From contig NZ_JACJRV010000012.1 of NCBI RefSeq assembly GCF_014697475.1, forward strand, positions 62,001-126,000: a DNA stretch of 64,000 bases. The letters run 5' to 3'. Origin of the DNA: Nostoc sp. FACHB-152. Its GTDB lineage: Bacteria; Cyanobacteriota; Cyanobacteriia; Cyanobacteriales; Nostocaceae. Below are positions 44,856-55,550 of the stretch, piece after piece. The notes below the pieces were generated by a model that worked only from the letters and a program-made list of their open reading frames with translations, was not told the origin of the DNA and did no database searches. Made by a program: the position numbers and the translations under genes. Positions within the stretch are counted from its first letter, which is position 1; each line of letters begins with the position of its first letter.

Positions 44856-45932
44856 CTAGTATGCTTCTTCATCAAAAGTTGCAATTAATACGACCTCATT
44901 GGATGTTGTGATGCTTGTAATATTTCTGTAATGTTTTGAACGTGCAAACGTGCGAATAGATATCACTTCGCTATCAAATATATTAGTAAATTTACGACGC
45001 GCGAATAAAATAACTTCTCCTTCCATTTCTAATACAAGTCCTGGTCCATTTCCTATACTAATTGTATGAATACTAGAAACCAAACTTCCTAGTCCTTCGT
45101 ATTTTCTTACATACGAAACTGTAGGAGCAGAAGAACCACTTCTCTTTAATCCTAATGCAAGTAGTTCACCATTATACGTACTAAGAAACAAAGCTTGAGA
45201 ACTATTATGAACAAATTGCAAATCTTCTGGATCAATTGCATTTCCAGAGTTTAATTTTACGAATAGACTGTTTAAATCAAACTTATTTTGTTCTTCTAAA
45301 TCTGTAACAATCCATTTTTCTTGTTCTAAGTTATTCTTTGATTCAATTACTTCTTCTAGAAATGCAGTTCTAACACTATTAAATAAAGTTGGGGTGACAG
45401 TTGTCGGATAATTGACAATATCAAAATCCAGCCAAGCAGTTCGCAGGGAGTATTCTGAAATATGTTTCTCTTGTCGACCATCATTAATTCCTAAATCAAA
45501 ATCGTCTAAAAATGAGAACCATCCGTCAGAACCACATGAGGCATTTACTGTGCCATACTTAGCTGTTGTGTGAATACACTTTGCATCAGTGCGTTTTTTA
45601 GTATCATCAATTGGTGCAAGACTTTCTGATTCCCAGTCAAGATCAAGATGATAAAGCCCTGTGTTTGAACCAACATATAATCGACCATTATAAATATTTA
45701 AATCAAGTAAAATATCTGCGTTTATTCTCAAATCCCATTCAACAGCTTCTATAAAATCTGTATCAATTTCGATTGATAGTGATTGTATTTGCTCAATAGC
45801 TCTAAGGAATTCTGCTTTTCCAGTCTCATCATTTATTCTATGACGGAATCGCTCATGATCGATCCAATCATTTCTCAAAATAGCTGTAGGGCCATACTCT
45901 AGCCCAGCAGATGTTGATCGATTTGCAGGCAT
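44856..45932 (-). CDS. Hypothetical protein, propeller-like
   Basis: 358 residues, not a family I recognise. After a short charged N-terminal region, blades such as ILLDLNIYNGRLYVGSNTGL then YHLDLDW, and ALFLSTYNGELLALGLKRSG, resemble beta-propeller strands; a helical insert lies at about 180-225. It has no signal peptide or membrane segment. It is on the same strand as chlH and the xisHI pair but 40 bp beyond the chlH terminator, and 142 bp downstream of xisH, so it may be co-transcribed with xisHI. Function unknown. Confidence 0.7.
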   Translation of the reverse strand: MPANRSTSAGLEYGPTAILRNDWIDHERFRHRINDETGKAEFLRAIEQIQSLSIEIDTDFIEAVEWDLRINADILLDLNIYNGRLYVGSNTGLYHLDLDWESESLAPIDDTKKRTDAKCIHTTAKYGTVNASCGSDGWFSFLDDFDLGINDGRQEKHISEYSLRTAWLDFDIVNYPTTVTPTLFNSVRTAFLEEVIESKNNLEQEKWIVTDLEEQNKFDLNSLFVKLNSGNAIDPEDLQFVHNSSQALFLSTYNGELLALGLKRSGSSAPTVSYVRKYEGLGSLVSSIHTISIGNGPGLVLEMEGEVILFARRKFTNIFDSEVISIRTFARSKHYRNITSITTSNEVVLIATFDEEAY

Positions 45933-45972
45933 TTATTTTTTCTTTTTTGTCTTTCTAACAGATGTTATAAAA

Positions 45973-45993
45973 GGCACGGTATTACCGTGCCTC
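45973..45993 (-). terminator. Terminator of chlH
   Basis: AGGCACGGTA/TACCGTGCCT inverted repeat, followed on the minus strand by TTTTATAA, 25 bp after the chlH stop. Confidence 0.85.
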
Positions 45994-46017
45994 CTAACTT
46001 ACTCTTTGTTGGTAAAC

Positions 46018-49000
46018 TTACTCAATCCCCTCAATTCGGTCTTCAACTTCTTGGTACAACTCGCGGAGGCGGTCTAAATTCTCCTCGCTAGTTTCCCAAT
46101 AACCGCGACCATTAACTTCCAACAATGTGGATACCATCTTGCGGAAAGAATGGGGGTTGAGGTTCATCAAGCGTTTCTGCATTTCTTCATCTTTGATGAA
46201 GGTTTCGTTCGCATCCTCATATATCCAGTTGTCCACAGCGCCGGCTGTTGCACTCCAACCCATTGTGTTTACCAACCGCTTGGAGAGTTCGCGTACACCT
46301 TCGTAACCGTGAGACAGCATACCTTCATACCACTTGGGATTTAACAATTTGGTACGGGCATCTAAGCGCACGGTTTCGGATAATGTGCGGACTTGGGCGT
46401 TGGCTGTGGTGGTGTCTGCAATATAGGATGCTGGTTTCTTACCATCACCGCGCAGACTTGCTACTAACTTAGTGGGGTCGGAGTCGAAGTAGTGAGAAAC
46501 GTCTGTCAAGCTAATCTCAGAGGAATCCAAGTTTTGGAAAGTTGCATCAGCAGTTTTAAGGGTGCTTTCAAAAATCTGCCGGGATTCGTCCATCATTCCG
46601 GGGCTATCGGAATTGAAGGAGAAAGATTTCCGTTTCAGATACATTTCCTGTAACTCGGCTTCACTGTCCCAAGTGCTGTTTTCTACTGCCAAGTTAATAT
46701 TTGACGAGTAGGAACCAGACGCATTGGAGAAGACGCGGGTTGCGGCTTGACGCAGATTAATTCCCATTTCTTCAGCTTGCTGCATGGCGTGTTTGCGGAC
46801 AAAGTTCATTTCTAAGGGTTCATCCGCTTCCGCCGCCATCTTCACCCCTTGGTCTAGCAGATTCATCTGGTTGATGAACAAGTCGCGGAATACACCAGAA
46901 CAGTTGATGACTACATCAATTCTGGGTCGTCCCAACTCTTCTAGAGGTATTAACTCCAGCTTATTCACCCGTCCCAAGGCATCGGGAACAGGACGTACAC
47001 CCACCATCCACATGATTTGTGCTAGGGATTCACCGTAGGTTTTGATATTATCGGTTCCCCAGAGAACGCAGGCGATGGTTTCGGGCCAATTACCCCCGTT
47101 TTCGGCTTTGTTCCTTGCCAAAAGCCTATCAACAACGATTTTCGCTGATTGGACTGCGGCGGCTGTAGGAATTGATTGGGGGTCGAGGGCGTGAATGTTT
47201 TTACCTGTGGGCAATACATCCGGGTTACGGATGGGGTCGCCACCAGGGCCGGGAAGAACGTATTCGCCTTCTAAGCCTTTGAGTAATGCGCCTAGTTCGT
47301 TGTCTGCACAAACTTGTTGCAAGCAGAATTCTAAATACTCGAATAGGGGTTTCAAGGCTGAGGTATCAACTTTGGGATAGCCGGCTTTGTGCAGTGCCTC
47401 TACCCAAGGTTCCTTTTTGCCCATGTTGAAGAAATTCAACTTGGAAACTAGAGAAACCCTTCCTTCTGCGTCGGTTTGTTCTTGTACTAAGGCGCGGACG
47501 GCGGCGCGAGTAGCTAGGGTGATGTCTTGTAGAAGTTGGACATCTTCTAATACGCCCCGATCGCTATTTTTGTAAATTTCGTCAATATCCCGCCCCAGGC
47601 TATTGGCGATAATCCGGGGTAAGCTGAGAATTTCTTCTTCTTGGCGGTCTAGGCTGGCGATATTAACTAGGGTTGCGATCGCTTCTTCTGCACTTGGCGG
47701 TTTACCAATGACGTGCAAACCACAAGGTAACAACCGAGATTCGATTTCCATTAACTTGCGGTAGACGCTGCCAACGATATTATCCCGTTCTTCTGGGGTC
47801 ATATCTTTGGCATCTGTTTCTGGCAAATTGATATCTTTATCCAGGTTGACAATGCGGCATTTATCCATGATCGTGTTGACGATGGGGATACCACGACCGC
47901 TATCTTTCAAGGTTTGGTAAGAAGCAATTAATTCGCTGAGTTCTTTCAACCCTTTATACAAGCCAGCGTTTTCTGCGGGTGGTGTCAGGTAAGAAATTGT
48001 CTCGGCGTAACTGCGGCGTTTGGCAATTGTCGCTTCACTGGGGTTGTTAGCGGCGTAGTAGTACAGGTTAGGAATTGTCCCAATTAAGTTATCGGGGTAA
48101 CATTCGCCTGACATCCCCATTTGCTTACCGGGCATGAATTCCAAGGAACCGTGTGTACCAAAGTGCAGTACAGCATCAGCACCCCAAATTCTTTCTAGGT
48201 AAGTGTAGTAAGCCGCAAAACCGTGGTGAGGGCTGGCGGAACGGGAGAACAACAGCCGCATCGGGTCGCCTTCATAGCCAAAGGTAGGCTGAACACCAAT
48301 GAAGACGTTACCAAATTGCTTACCGTAAACTAAGAGGTTTTGTCCGTCGCTGTTGAGGTGTCCTGGTGGTGGCCCCCAGTTTTCTTCTAAGCGTTGGGAA
48401 TAAGGTGTGAGTGCTTCGTATTCTGGCACTGACATCTTATAGGCAATGTTAAGTTCCGGACTGGCATACTGTGCTTGTGCGTCGTGGATGACTTGTTCCA
48501 TCAACTCTTTAGCGTTTTCTGGCAAGTCTTGCACGTCGTAGCCGTTGTTTCTCAACGCCTTCATGACTTCGTAGATGGAACCGAATACATCTAGGTATGC
48601 GGCTGTCCCGACGTTACCTTTATCGGGGGGGAAGCTGAAAACGGTAATCGCAACTCTTTTATTTAGTTTGGGTTTGCGACGAAGATTAGCCCACTTCAAA
48701 GCACGTTGCGCTACGGCTTCGATGCGGTCTTGGAGTGCGATCGCCTTTCCTGTCGCCCCATCTCTACCCGATAATATAATCGGCTCGATCGCGCCATCAA
48801 GTTCGGGAATGGCAATTTGTAAAGCTACTTGAATCGGATGTAAGCCTAAATCGCTATCTAACCATTCTTCGGTAGTTTGGAATACCAAGGGTAAAGCCAC
48901 CATGTATGGGCGATTTAAGCGTTTGAGTGCGTCAATTGCCTTAGGATGGTCTTGTCTAGCTGGGCCGCCAACTAAAGCAAAACCAGTTAAGGATATGACA

Positions 49001-50004
49001 GCATCAACTAACGCTGTATTTGTAGTTGGTTCGTAGAAGTAAGCATCTACCGGTTTGGAAAAGTCCAAACCACCAGCAAATACTGGCAATACCCTTGCGC
49101 CTAGTGATTCCAACTCCTGCACCATTGCTACGTAATGGGCATCATCACCTGTAACTAGGTGAGTACGTTGTAATACTAGCCCTACACAGGGTGCTAAAGG
49201 ATCTTTCAGATCTTGAGGGATATCCCTTCGGGCTGTATACCAGTTGAGATATTCCCTAACATCCTCATACATGGTTGTGGCTAAAGGATGCCAAATCCCC
49301 ATGTCTGGATAAACTACTGGTGCTTGATATTCTAAAGATGCAACTTTTTGTTTTTCTACGCCTTTTAATACATATTTATCAGCCAGCATCAGCAAGAAGT
49401 TCTCCAGGTTTTCTGGCGAACCCCCCAGCCAATACTGAAAACTCAGCATGAAGTTGCGTGCGTCCTGTGCCTTATCCATTGGCAAGAACTTCAGTACTTG
49501 GGGTAGTGTCCGCAACAGCTTCAGCATTCCATCTTGGAATCCCGCACCGGATTTTTCTTTGCGTTTCCGCATGAATTGTGCGATCGCACTTTTCGATTGT
49601 CCCAACTGTGCCAAAGAGAAAGTACCCATTTTATTCAGGCGCATTACCTCTGGCATTGATGGGAAAACAACGGCAACGTCGAGATTATCGCGGTATGGTT
49701 CTACGGCTGCTACTACTTTCTGTGCTAAGTCTTCGATAAAAATCAGAGAGGCAATAAAAATATTGGCACTTTGTATCTCCCGTTGGAACTCCTCGTAGTT
49801 TTCGGGGTCGCGGAGTTCCTCAATTAAGTACCCACTGATTTCGATCGCAAGATCGGGACTGTTCGAGTTAATCGTGCGAACCGCTTGCGACAATGCACTC
49901 TGGTACTGGGACTCAAGCACGACATAGACCACCTTAATTAAATTACGTCCGCGCAGGTTTTCAGGCGCAATGTGTCTAATGGTGGACTTGACGTGGGTGA
50001 ACAT
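46018..50004 (-). CDS. chlH: Magnesium chelatase subunit H
   Basis: 1328 residues, the full ChlH length. The N-terminal DUF3479 region ([40 protein letters not shown]) distinguishes it from CobN. The body has the porphyrin-binding His/Glu loops [20 protein letters not shown] and [20 protein letters not shown] and ends [19 protein letters not shown]. It binds protoporphyrin IX and, with ChlI-ChlD, inserts Mg2+ for chlorophyll synthesis. The regulator of its expression is not visible in the 345-bp upstream gap. Confidence 0.98.
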   Translation of the reverse strand: MFTHVKSTIRHIAPENLRGRNLIKVVYVVLESQYQSALSQAVRTINSNSPDLAIEISGYLIEELRDPENYEEFQREIQSANIFIASLIFIEDLAQKVVAAVEPYRDNLDVAVVFPSMPEVMRLNKMGTFSLAQLGQSKSAIAQFMRKRKEKSGAGFQDGMLKLLRTLPQVLKFLPMDKAQDARNFMLSFQYWLGGSPENLENFLLMLADKYVLKGVEKQKVASLEYQAPVVYPDMGIWHPLATTMYEDVREYLNWYTARRDIPQDLKDPLAPCVGLVLQRTHLVTGDDAHYVAMVQELESLGARVLPVFAGGLDFSKPVDAYFYEPTTNTALVDAVISLTGFALVGGPARQDHPKAIDALKRLNRPYMVALPLVFQTTEEWLDSDLGLHPIQVALQIAIPELDGAIEPIILSGRDGATGKAIALQDRIEAVAQRALKWANLRRKPKLNKRVAITVFSFPPDKGNVGTAAYLDVFGSIYEVMKALRNNGYDVQDLPENAKELMEQVIHDAQAQYASPELNIAYKMSVPEYEALTPYSQRLEENWGPPPGHLNSDGQNLLVYGKQFGNVFIGVQPTFGYEGDPMRLLFSRSASPHHGFAAYYTYLERIWGADAVLHFGTHGSLEFMPGKQMGMSGECYPDNLIGTIPNLYYYAANNPSEATIAKRRSYAETISYLTPPAENAGLYKGLKELSELIASYQTLKDSGRGIPIVNTIMDKCRIVNLDKDINLPETDAKDMTPEERDNIVGSVYRKLMEIESRLLPCGLHVIGKPPSAEEAIATLVNIASLDRQEEEILSLPRIIANSLGRDIDEIYKNSDRGVLEDVQLLQDITLATRAAVRALVQEQTDAEGRVSLVSKLNFFNMGKKEPWVEALHKAGYPKVDTSALKPLFEYLEFCLQQVCADNELGALLKGLEGEYVLPGPGGDPIRNPDVLPTGKNIHALDPQSIPTAAAVQSAKIVVDRLLARNKAENGGNWPETIACVLWGTDNIKTYGESLAQIMWMVGVRPVPDALGRVNKLELIPLEELGRPRIDVVINCSGVFRDLFINQMNLLDQGVKMAAEADEPLEMNFVRKHAMQQAEEMGINLRQAATRVFSNASGSYSSNINLAVENSTWDSEAELQEMYLKRKSFSFNSDSPGMMDESRQIFESTLKTADATFQNLDSSEISLTDVSHYFDSDPTKLVASLRGDGKKPASYIADTTTANAQVRTLSETVRLDARTKLLNPKWYEGMLSHGYEGVRELSKRLVNTMGWSATAGAVDNWIYEDANETFIKDEEMQKRLMNLNPHSFRKMVSTLLEVNGRGYWETSEENLDRLRELYQEVEDRIEGIE

Positions 50005-50349
50005 GCTTCCTCTGCTCCTTTGATGCGTGTTCTCTACTGGAAGTTCTTCAGCGGCCGAGACCGCTACAGGTTACTTCTTTTTTTCGGCAATAAGAGTTTT
50101 TTATCAGAAAAACCTTGCCCAGAGAGCATTTTGCCTGATTTCTGACACAAATTGATATAAAAAATGAAATATTTTTTTACAAATGTTGACAACTATCTCA
50201 GCAATTAAAGAAAATTTCGTAATATTTCTTTATACAGCGATTTAGCTATGTAGTTATAAATAATTATTTACCTCAACAATTTCAAGAAAAAACCCCTCTG
50301 TGTCACAGAGGGGAAATAGGAGTTGAATAAGTTAAAAATATGTACAAAA
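50005..50349. other. Intergenic region upstream of chlH
   Basis: 345 bp between chlH (start at 50004, minus) and the M23 peptidase. Contains the terminator of the M23 gene and the chlH promoter region, in which no specific motif can be named with confidence. Confidence 0.5.
50293..50313 (-). terminator. Terminator of M23-SH3 peptidase gene
   Basis: CCCCTCTGTG/CACAGAGGGG with a 1-base spacer (a loop of about 5 when folded), followed on the minus strand by TTTTTTC, 37 bp after the stop. Confidence 0.88.
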
Positions 50350-51177
50350 TTAAGGCTGAGAACCAGGAGCATTACCATTAACAACAGCACTGGCTATCCA
50401 GCTATTAGTCCCAGCAATACGATACCAACGGCGATCTGGCCGGCCTGTCCAAATATCGGCTACAGAATCACCATATTTCCAGGCATCAAAATTAACTCTC
50501 ACATAGCCACCCAATCTACCCACAATCGAAGCTGATGTAGAAGCAGCAGAACGCACATTCACCCCACCAGGAGCAGTAATGGCACTAAAATTCACAACTT
50601 TGATGTCAACAGGAGTGGAAGTAATAATTGATCTATTTTTGGAGATGTATGTCCCACTTGTCATAGTTAAAACTCGATACCCATCTACTACTAAGTTTCG
50701 ATTGGGAAAATTGATATGAACATGAGGCCCTGTAGATATCGCACATTTAGGATCATTGGGAGTATCAGCAGCCACTACACCTATCTGGTCGCCTCTTCTG
50801 AAAAATTGACCTCTAGACAATCCTGTTGCTTTAACGTGCATTAGTGTGTAATCACCATCTGCCGAACGAAGCCAAATGGAATTATGATTATCTCCGCCTC
50901 TAGCTTGGCAAACGCTTAATATTGTGGAGTCAACGGGTGCCAAAACAGGAGTACCAGCACGAATAGCGAAATCCACAGCATTCCATTGTGCATTCCAGCC
51001 ATCTTTATGAGAACCAGTTCCTCGGCTGATCGTAGCACTTGTACCGCCTTGCCAAGGTAGGCTCCATTCTGCTGCGATCGCTGGAAGAGTAATGGCTGAA
51101 GACATAAGAAGAATACCTGGAAACGCGATCGCTTTTAATCTAGCTGTGAATTGAGATGAAATAATACGCATTTGCAT
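50350..51177 (-). CDS. M23-family peptidase with SH3 domain
   Basis: 275 residues. A signal peptide (about 1-36, IAFPGILLMSSAITLPAIAA) precedes the LytM core, in which AVDFAIRAGTPVLAPVDSTI and STGPHVHINFPNRNL supply Asp and the HxH motif; the first zinc His is replaced or displaced (NAQWNAVDFA has no His where HxxxD is expected). A bacterial SH3-like domain follows (APGGVNVRSAASTSASIVGR, about 215-265). It is probably an amidase/endopeptidase-like murein-binding protein, perhaps inactive as an enzyme. Confidence 0.85.
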   Translation of the reverse strand: MQMRIISSQFTARLKAIAFPGILLMSSAITLPAIAAEWSLPWQGGTSATISRGTGSHKDGWNAQWNAVDFAIRAGTPVLAPVDSTILSVCQARGGDNHNSIWLRSADGDYTLMHVKATGLSRGQFFRRGDQIGVVAADTPNDPKCAISTGPHVHINFPNRNLVVDGYRVLTMTSGTYISKNRSIITSTPVDIKVVNFSAITAPGGVNVRSAASTSASIVGRLGGYVRVNFDAWKYGDSVADIWTGRPDRRWYRIAGTNSWIASAVVNGNAPGSQP

Positions 51178-51832
51178 TTATACCAGAGAACTTTTCGTGA
51201 TGTGCCACTATCTTGGAATACAAAATAAAAGTTCTCTAAGAGTAGAAAAACCGAAATACTCATCAAGAAATAATCAAGGTAAATCTTAGCGATTACTTCA
51301 TAAATTTTGTAGTACATCTACTTGGTTTTTCCAGATAAGAAATAATCAATTATGTAAATATATGGCAGTTTTAAATATATCTTAAAAAAGAAAATACTTA
51401 CTTTTTTTAAAAGTCATATACTTGGGTAAGCGCGAGTTTTATCAATTAAATAACTCGTATAGATTAGAGATTATATTGAAAGATATACATTTAGAATATA
51501 GTGAATAATAAAAGCTAGGGCTAATTCTAAATTTCAATAAATTGTGAAAGGTTAAACGAGATGAAAATAATTGATAAACTGTATCCCTAGACGATTTGAT
51601 TGATAGATTATAAAATCTTTAACCTTCCCACACCATCCAAACTAGCATTCCTAGTAGTATTTCCACTGGATGTACAGCGTAATCATTCACATCAATATTT
51701 AAACTAGGCTCTATAGACTGGATTTAGGGTAAAAACCTTCCATTTTCAACCGTAGTTAAGTTCAAATCGCGTTTGACTTTTGCAAGCGAGAAGTCACTAT
51801 AAGACATAATCAATCATAGTGTGTGCATAAAG
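51178..51832. other. Intergenic region, no gene seen
   Basis: 655 bp, AT-rich. Contains GTAGTACATCTAC near 51310 but no convincing promoter or RNA gene. A 60-codon frame at 51135-51317 overlaps the M23 gene start and is rejected. Confidence 0.5.
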
Positions 51833-52660
51833 TCACTGAGTTTGAGTATTATCTTGTTGAGCCTGTAATTTTTGAAGCTGCTCGACAGTTAAACCTGTAA
51901 CATCAATAATGATTTCCGGACTAATACCTTTACTAATCATTTTGATGGCAATCTCTTGAGCTTTTTGTTCAAGGCCCTGTTCAATACCTTGTTCAATACC
52001 TTGTTCAAACCCTTCTTTAAGCCCTTGTTGCAAAATATCTTGATAAATCACTGACTCGCGCATAATATCACTCCGCAAAATTTTTTTAATCACATCTTTA
52101 TTTAATACTAGCCCAGATAACACTGCTGTTGATGCGGCAACATTACTTCGGATTCTGGTATCATTGATTGCTTGAATAGCTTCAGCAACTTGTTCTAAAG
52201 TTCTTCCTTGATCATCCGTTTGACTTAAAGTTGCAAACGGTAACAAACCTGGAGAATTGAAAAATATTTCGGTTGGCTGTTCCCATAGTCGAATTACATT
52301 AAATCTGTGCCAGCTATTTTCTAAAACAAATTCAGTTTGATAAACAAGCTCAGAATCACTAGGCTGTAAATAAATTACAAACTGACGCATTTGCTTACGA
52401 GGAAACTTTCGATACACCCGTAAGCGATAATCACACATACGAAAGGGAATTTCGACTTTTGGTTTAGTTTGGAATTCGAGATGGAGGACGATTTCATCTG
52501 ACTGCAACAAAATTAGTGCATCTGCACGTATTGGTTCAAGTGATAATTCAGATGGACTAAGTTCAGTAAGTGTAATTGGTTCATTGAGTAACCAAGTCGC
52601 AAAGTCAGTAGAAAATGATTCAGCAAGAAATTTGCAAACATTATCAAACATAGCCTGCAA
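51833..52660 (-). CDS. Rpn-family (PD-(D/E)XK transposase-like) protein
   Basis: 275 residues. The nuclease core is FDNVCKFLAESFSTDFATWL, then RADALILLQSDEIVLHLEFQ with the D..E.Q residues, then RMCDYRLRVYRKFP. A tail at about 225-245 has tandem EQGIEQGIEQGLEQ units typical of Rpn/DUF4351-like proteins, and a helical end (GLTVEQLQKLQAQQ). Rpn proteins promote recombination and some act as RecA-independent nucleases. It diverges from the LpxB-related gene; 57 bp lie between the starts. Confidence 0.85.
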   Translation of the reverse strand: MQAMFDNVCKFLAESFSTDFATWLLNEPITLTELSPSELSLEPIRADALILLQSDEIVLHLEFQTKPKVEIPFRMCDYRLRVYRKFPRKQMRQFVIYLQPSDSELVYQTEFVLENSWHRFNVIRLWEQPTEIFFNSPGLLPFATLSQTDDQGRTLEQVAEAIQAINDTRIRSNVAASTAVLSGLVLNKDVIKKILRSDIMRESVIYQDILQQGLKEGFEQGIEQGIEQGLEQKAQEIAIKMISKGISPEIIIDVTGLTVEQLQKLQAQQDNTQTQ

Positions 52661-52717
52661 TTATGTAGGTATGATTGTGCGTCTATCAGTAACTGTATAT
52701 CTCTTCACTATTAACTC

Positions 52718-54007
52718 ATGACTCCAGTCGATATTCTCATTCTCTCCAATGGGCCAGGGGAAATCACAACCTGGGTGCGTCCAGTTGTGAAAGCATTGCG
52801 GCAAAAACTAGGAGATGACCGCTCTCAGGTAAGAATTTCTGTAGTGTTGTCACCTTGCCCGAATGCGAGTGGTAAGGAAGCTGCGATCGCTCGTTCTTAC
52901 CCAGAAGTTGATAGAGTTCAGAAAGCAGAATATTTTTGGCAATTTTTGCTTTGGGGAAAAACTGCTGAGAATTGGGATTGGAGTCGTCGTGGTGTCGTAG
53001 TTTTCCTCGGTGGCGATCAAATTTTCCCTGTGATAATTGGTAAAAAATTGGGATATCGCACTGTAGTCTACGCCGAATGGGAAGCCCGTTGGCATAGCTT
53101 GATTGACCGCTTTGGTGTGATGAAGCCGAAAGTAGCTGAGAAATTATCTCAGAAATACGCCGATAAATTCACAGTTGTGGGCGATTTAATGCTAGAAGCA
53201 CACAACTCACTCCCCACTCCCAACTCCCAACTCCCCACGCCCCACTTTCCCACCATCGGTATTCTTCCTGGTTCAAAACCCGCAAAATTAACTCAAGGGG
53301 TTCCCTTAACTTTAGCTATTGCTGAATACATCCACGCCAAAAAACCGGAAATTAAGTTCGTTATTCCTGTAGCACCGACGTTAGACTTAGAAACCTTAGC
53401 CAGTTTTGCAGATCCGCAGAAAAACCCTTTTATTAAAATTTTTGGCTCCAATGGTGCTGAGTTAATTCTTCCAGAAGAGAATCACAACGAATCAATCTCT
53501 ACTAATAAACTACCTGTCCTGAAAACAATAACAGGTACAACAGTGGAACTGTGGAGAGAAACACCTGCCTATGGAATCTTATCTAATTGTTGTCTCTGTT
53601 TAACTACAGTTGGCGCAAATACGGCTGAACTTGGTTCTTTAGGCGTACCGATGCTTGTATTGCTGCCAACTCAACAACTTGATGCGATGCGTTCTTGGGA
53701 TGGTTTACCAGGATTATTAGCTAATTTACCAGGAGTGGGTACAACATTTGCCAAATTAATTAACCGGCTATTTCTGCGGCGTAAGGGTTTACTAGCATGG
53801 CCGAATATTTGGGCGCAAGAAGAGATAGTTCCAGAATTGGTAGGTCAACTCCAGCCGCAAGAAATTGGCGAAATGGTACTAGATTTGTTAGCGCATCCAG
53901 AAAAATTAGAACAAATGCGGAACAAACTTAGACGTGTTCGTGGCGAAAGCGGCGCAGCGCAAAAAATAGCGCAGATTGTCTGCGAGGAAATTGAGAAGAT
54001 AGCGTAA
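52718..54007 (+). CDS. Lipid-A-disaccharide-synthase-related protein
   Basis: 429 residues. ILILSNGPGEITTWVRPVVK, VVFLGGDQIFPVIIGKKLGY and LTTVGANTAELGSLGVPMLV are the family signatures of the LpxB-related cyanobacterial/plant group, with a GT-B-like fold. It probably transfers a sugar onto a lipid; the reaction is not proven. Residues about 165-180 (HNSLPTPNSQLPTPHF) are encoded by a Nostoc-type short repeat lying in frame within the gene (about 53205-53252), probably a surface-loop insertion. Confidence 0.9.
   Translation: MTPVDILILSNGPGEITTWVRPVVKALRQKLGDDRSQVRISVVLSPCPNASGKEAAIARSYPEVDRVQKAEYFWQFLLWGKTAENWDWSRRGVVVFLGGDQIFPVIIGKKLGYRTVVYAEWEARWHSLIDRFGVMKPKVAEKLSQKYADKFTVVGDLMLEAHNSLPTPNSQLPTPHFPTIGILPGSKPAKLTQGVPLTLAIAEYIHAKKPEIKFVIPVAPTLDLETLASFADPQKNPFIKIFGSNGAELILPEENHNESISTNKLPVLKTITGTTVELWRETPAYGILSNCCLCLTTVGANTAELGSLGVPMLVLLPTQQLDAMRSWDGLPGLLANLPGVGTTFAKLINRLFLRRKGLLAWPNIWAQEEIVPELVGQLQPQEIGEMVLDLLAHPEKLEQMRNKLRRVRGESGAAQKIAQIVCEEIEKIA
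53205..53252 (+). repeat. CCCCACTCCCAACTC-type repeat inside a coding gene
   Basis: CACTCCCCACTCCCAACTC and CCAACTCCCCACGCCCCAC are the short repeats usually found between genes in Nostoc-like genomes. Here they are in frame within the LpxB-related gene and add the Pro/Ser-rich loop SLPTPNSQLPTPHF. Confidence 0.75.
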
Positions 54008-54069
54008 GCAATTACGAATTACGTTAGCGAAGCGGTAGCGAGCCTGCGAGCGTCATTACGAATTATCAA

Positions 54070-54453
54070 TTAGTCAGACTGTCCATCACGCCGCCCCAGT
54101 TCATAAATGCCACAACCGATGCAGGCAAGTATACCCATACTAATTGCCCAACTGCGACCTAAGCTGATTTCTACGCCCCAGTTACATAAACTGCCTATGC
54201 CCAAAAACGGCACGATGCTAAATAATGAGGCGTAAAAAGCGTTTTGGGATTCTCTGGCTTTGCGAGTTTTTTCAAATTCTGATTGGCTAGTATAAAGCGA
54301 TCGCTCGGCAAAATTAAACCAACGGTTTAACTGTTCAATCACCCATTCACTGAACGGGAAAAACCCTAAGTACAACGCTAACGACCACAAACTAGCACCA
54401 GCGATCGCAACGGTATCTAAATCAAAACGGAAAGGCAATATATCAGTCAGCAT
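54070..54453 (-). CDS. Hypothetical membrane protein
   Basis: 127 residues with about three membrane segments (about 15-35 AIAGASLWSLALYLGFFPF, 74-95 FYASLFSIVPFLGIGSLC, 100-118 SWAISMGILACIGCGIYEL) and a charged middle (SQSEFEKTRKARESQN). Not a family I recognise. It converges with the LpxB-related gene; the 62-bp gap holds a GCGAAGCGGTAGCGAGCCTG short repeat. Confidence 0.7.
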   Translation of the reverse strand: MLTDILPFRFDLDTVAIAGASLWSLALYLGFFPFSEWVIEQLNRWFNFAERSLYTSQSEFEKTRKARESQNAFYASLFSIVPFLGIGSLCNWGVEISLGRSWAISMGILACIGCGIYELGRRDGQSD

Positions 54454-54747
54454 AGCTTGATCGCGTCCTGCAAATAGTCATCTTGGCCTTTTTTCAATGC
54501 CCAATAGACTTATTCAGCAATTTTAAGCATAAACGCTTACAGTATTTCAACTATCTAATAGCTTTATCTGAGTGTAGATCAGTTTTTATACTAAGTTGAG
54601 TTCAGAATTTACTCTGAGTAACTGAGACAATGCAGTTATCAACAGGATTTTCGTCTGAAAATAACATCCTCATAATTTCTTTATATTTATTTAGTACTTA
54701 TGTTATTACTACCAAATTCAGCTCCCCAGATTGAAATGGCAAGTTGA

Positions 54748-55158
54748 ATGATATTAAAGAACATAAATATGCAATATCTCTACCATTTAGCCAATGCTAG
54801 CCTGACACTGCGATTTGTAGAATACTTGATTTCTAGACCTTATTGTTCTCAAAGTATTGTCACAGTCATTAGCCAAGTTGATGGCTGGATAATCAATATA
54901 AAAATGAAATCTCCACTTCATCCTCAACAGGATGGAAACATGAGAGCTTTTTTGAGTGAATTAGGAGTAGTTTACTCCCCATCACAGCTCATAAATTTAG
55001 TGTTGACTAGCTTGGACACTGGAGCCTCTGTGGTTGATGTTATGCATCGCTATCAAGTTGCTATAGTTTCGCATGGGCTTCCTCAAAGCAGTGAGATTGA
55101 AGCTTTCCGGCAGCACTTTATCAATGGACTGGGTTACTGTCCCCAAAACTTAGCTTAA
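54748..55158 (+). CDS. Hypothetical protein
   Basis: 136 residues (129 if ATG 54769 is used). A soluble, mixed-helical protein: YHLANASLTLRFVEYLISRP, then NMRAFLSELGVVYSPSQLIN and LVLTSLDTGASVVDVMHRYQ. It has no signal peptide and no family I can name. Its stop codon overlaps a perfect terminator, so it is a single gene. Confidence 0.6.
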   Translation: MILKNINMQYLYHLANASLTLRFVEYLISRPYCSQSIVTVISQVDGWIINIKMKSPLHPQQDGNMRAFLSELGVVYSPSQLINLVLTSLDTGASVVDVMHRYQVAIVSHGLPQSSEIEAFRQHFINGLGYCPQNLA

Positions 55159-55190
55159 TTCTCGTTCTACAACACTTGTAGAACGAGAAT
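55158..55190 (+). terminator. Terminator overlapping the stop codon
   Basis: Perfect 15-bp stem ATTCTCGTTCTACAA/TTGTAGAACGAGAAT with loop CAC. The first stem base is the last base of the stop codon of the preceding gene. Confidence 0.8.
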
Positions 55191-55395
55191 AATTAACTAA
55201 ACTGCGAAGGGGTAGGATGCTTAGTTCTTCGTTGCTATTTTTACATAGCTCAAAAATAGTTAATTAGACTGGAGTCTACTCTGCCTCTGAGTGAGGGAAA
55301 TCAGAGAGAGAATAAATAATTAAACTGGTAAAACTTCTGCGAAGTCCACTGTGATGCTAAAAATGAAGAAGAGGCGATCGCACTCAATCTATATC

Positions 55396-55550
55396 TACGA
55401 GAGAAAATTTCCTGCTATCACTATATCTGGTTCAGATTGTAAAAGCTCACCAGGTTGACAATTCAATACTTTGGAAATCTCGTTTAAGTGTTCTGGTTTT
55501 AATCTTAGTATTAAGTCAAACTTATGAATTCTGTACAATTGAAAACCAAC
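55396..55550 (-). pseudogene. C-terminal remnant of an XRE/HTH gene
   Basis: Minus-strand frame directly after the hydrolase stop: FQLYRIHKFDLILRLKPEHL then NEISKVLNCQPGELLQSEPD and IVIAGNFLS, ending in TAG. LNEISKVLNCQPGELLQ is the C-terminal helix pattern of Cro/C1-type HTH regulators. It has no start codon, since it begins where the GC-rich hydrolase ends, and is in the same frame as that gene. It is a remnant of host DNA cut by the insertion. Confidence 0.6.
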
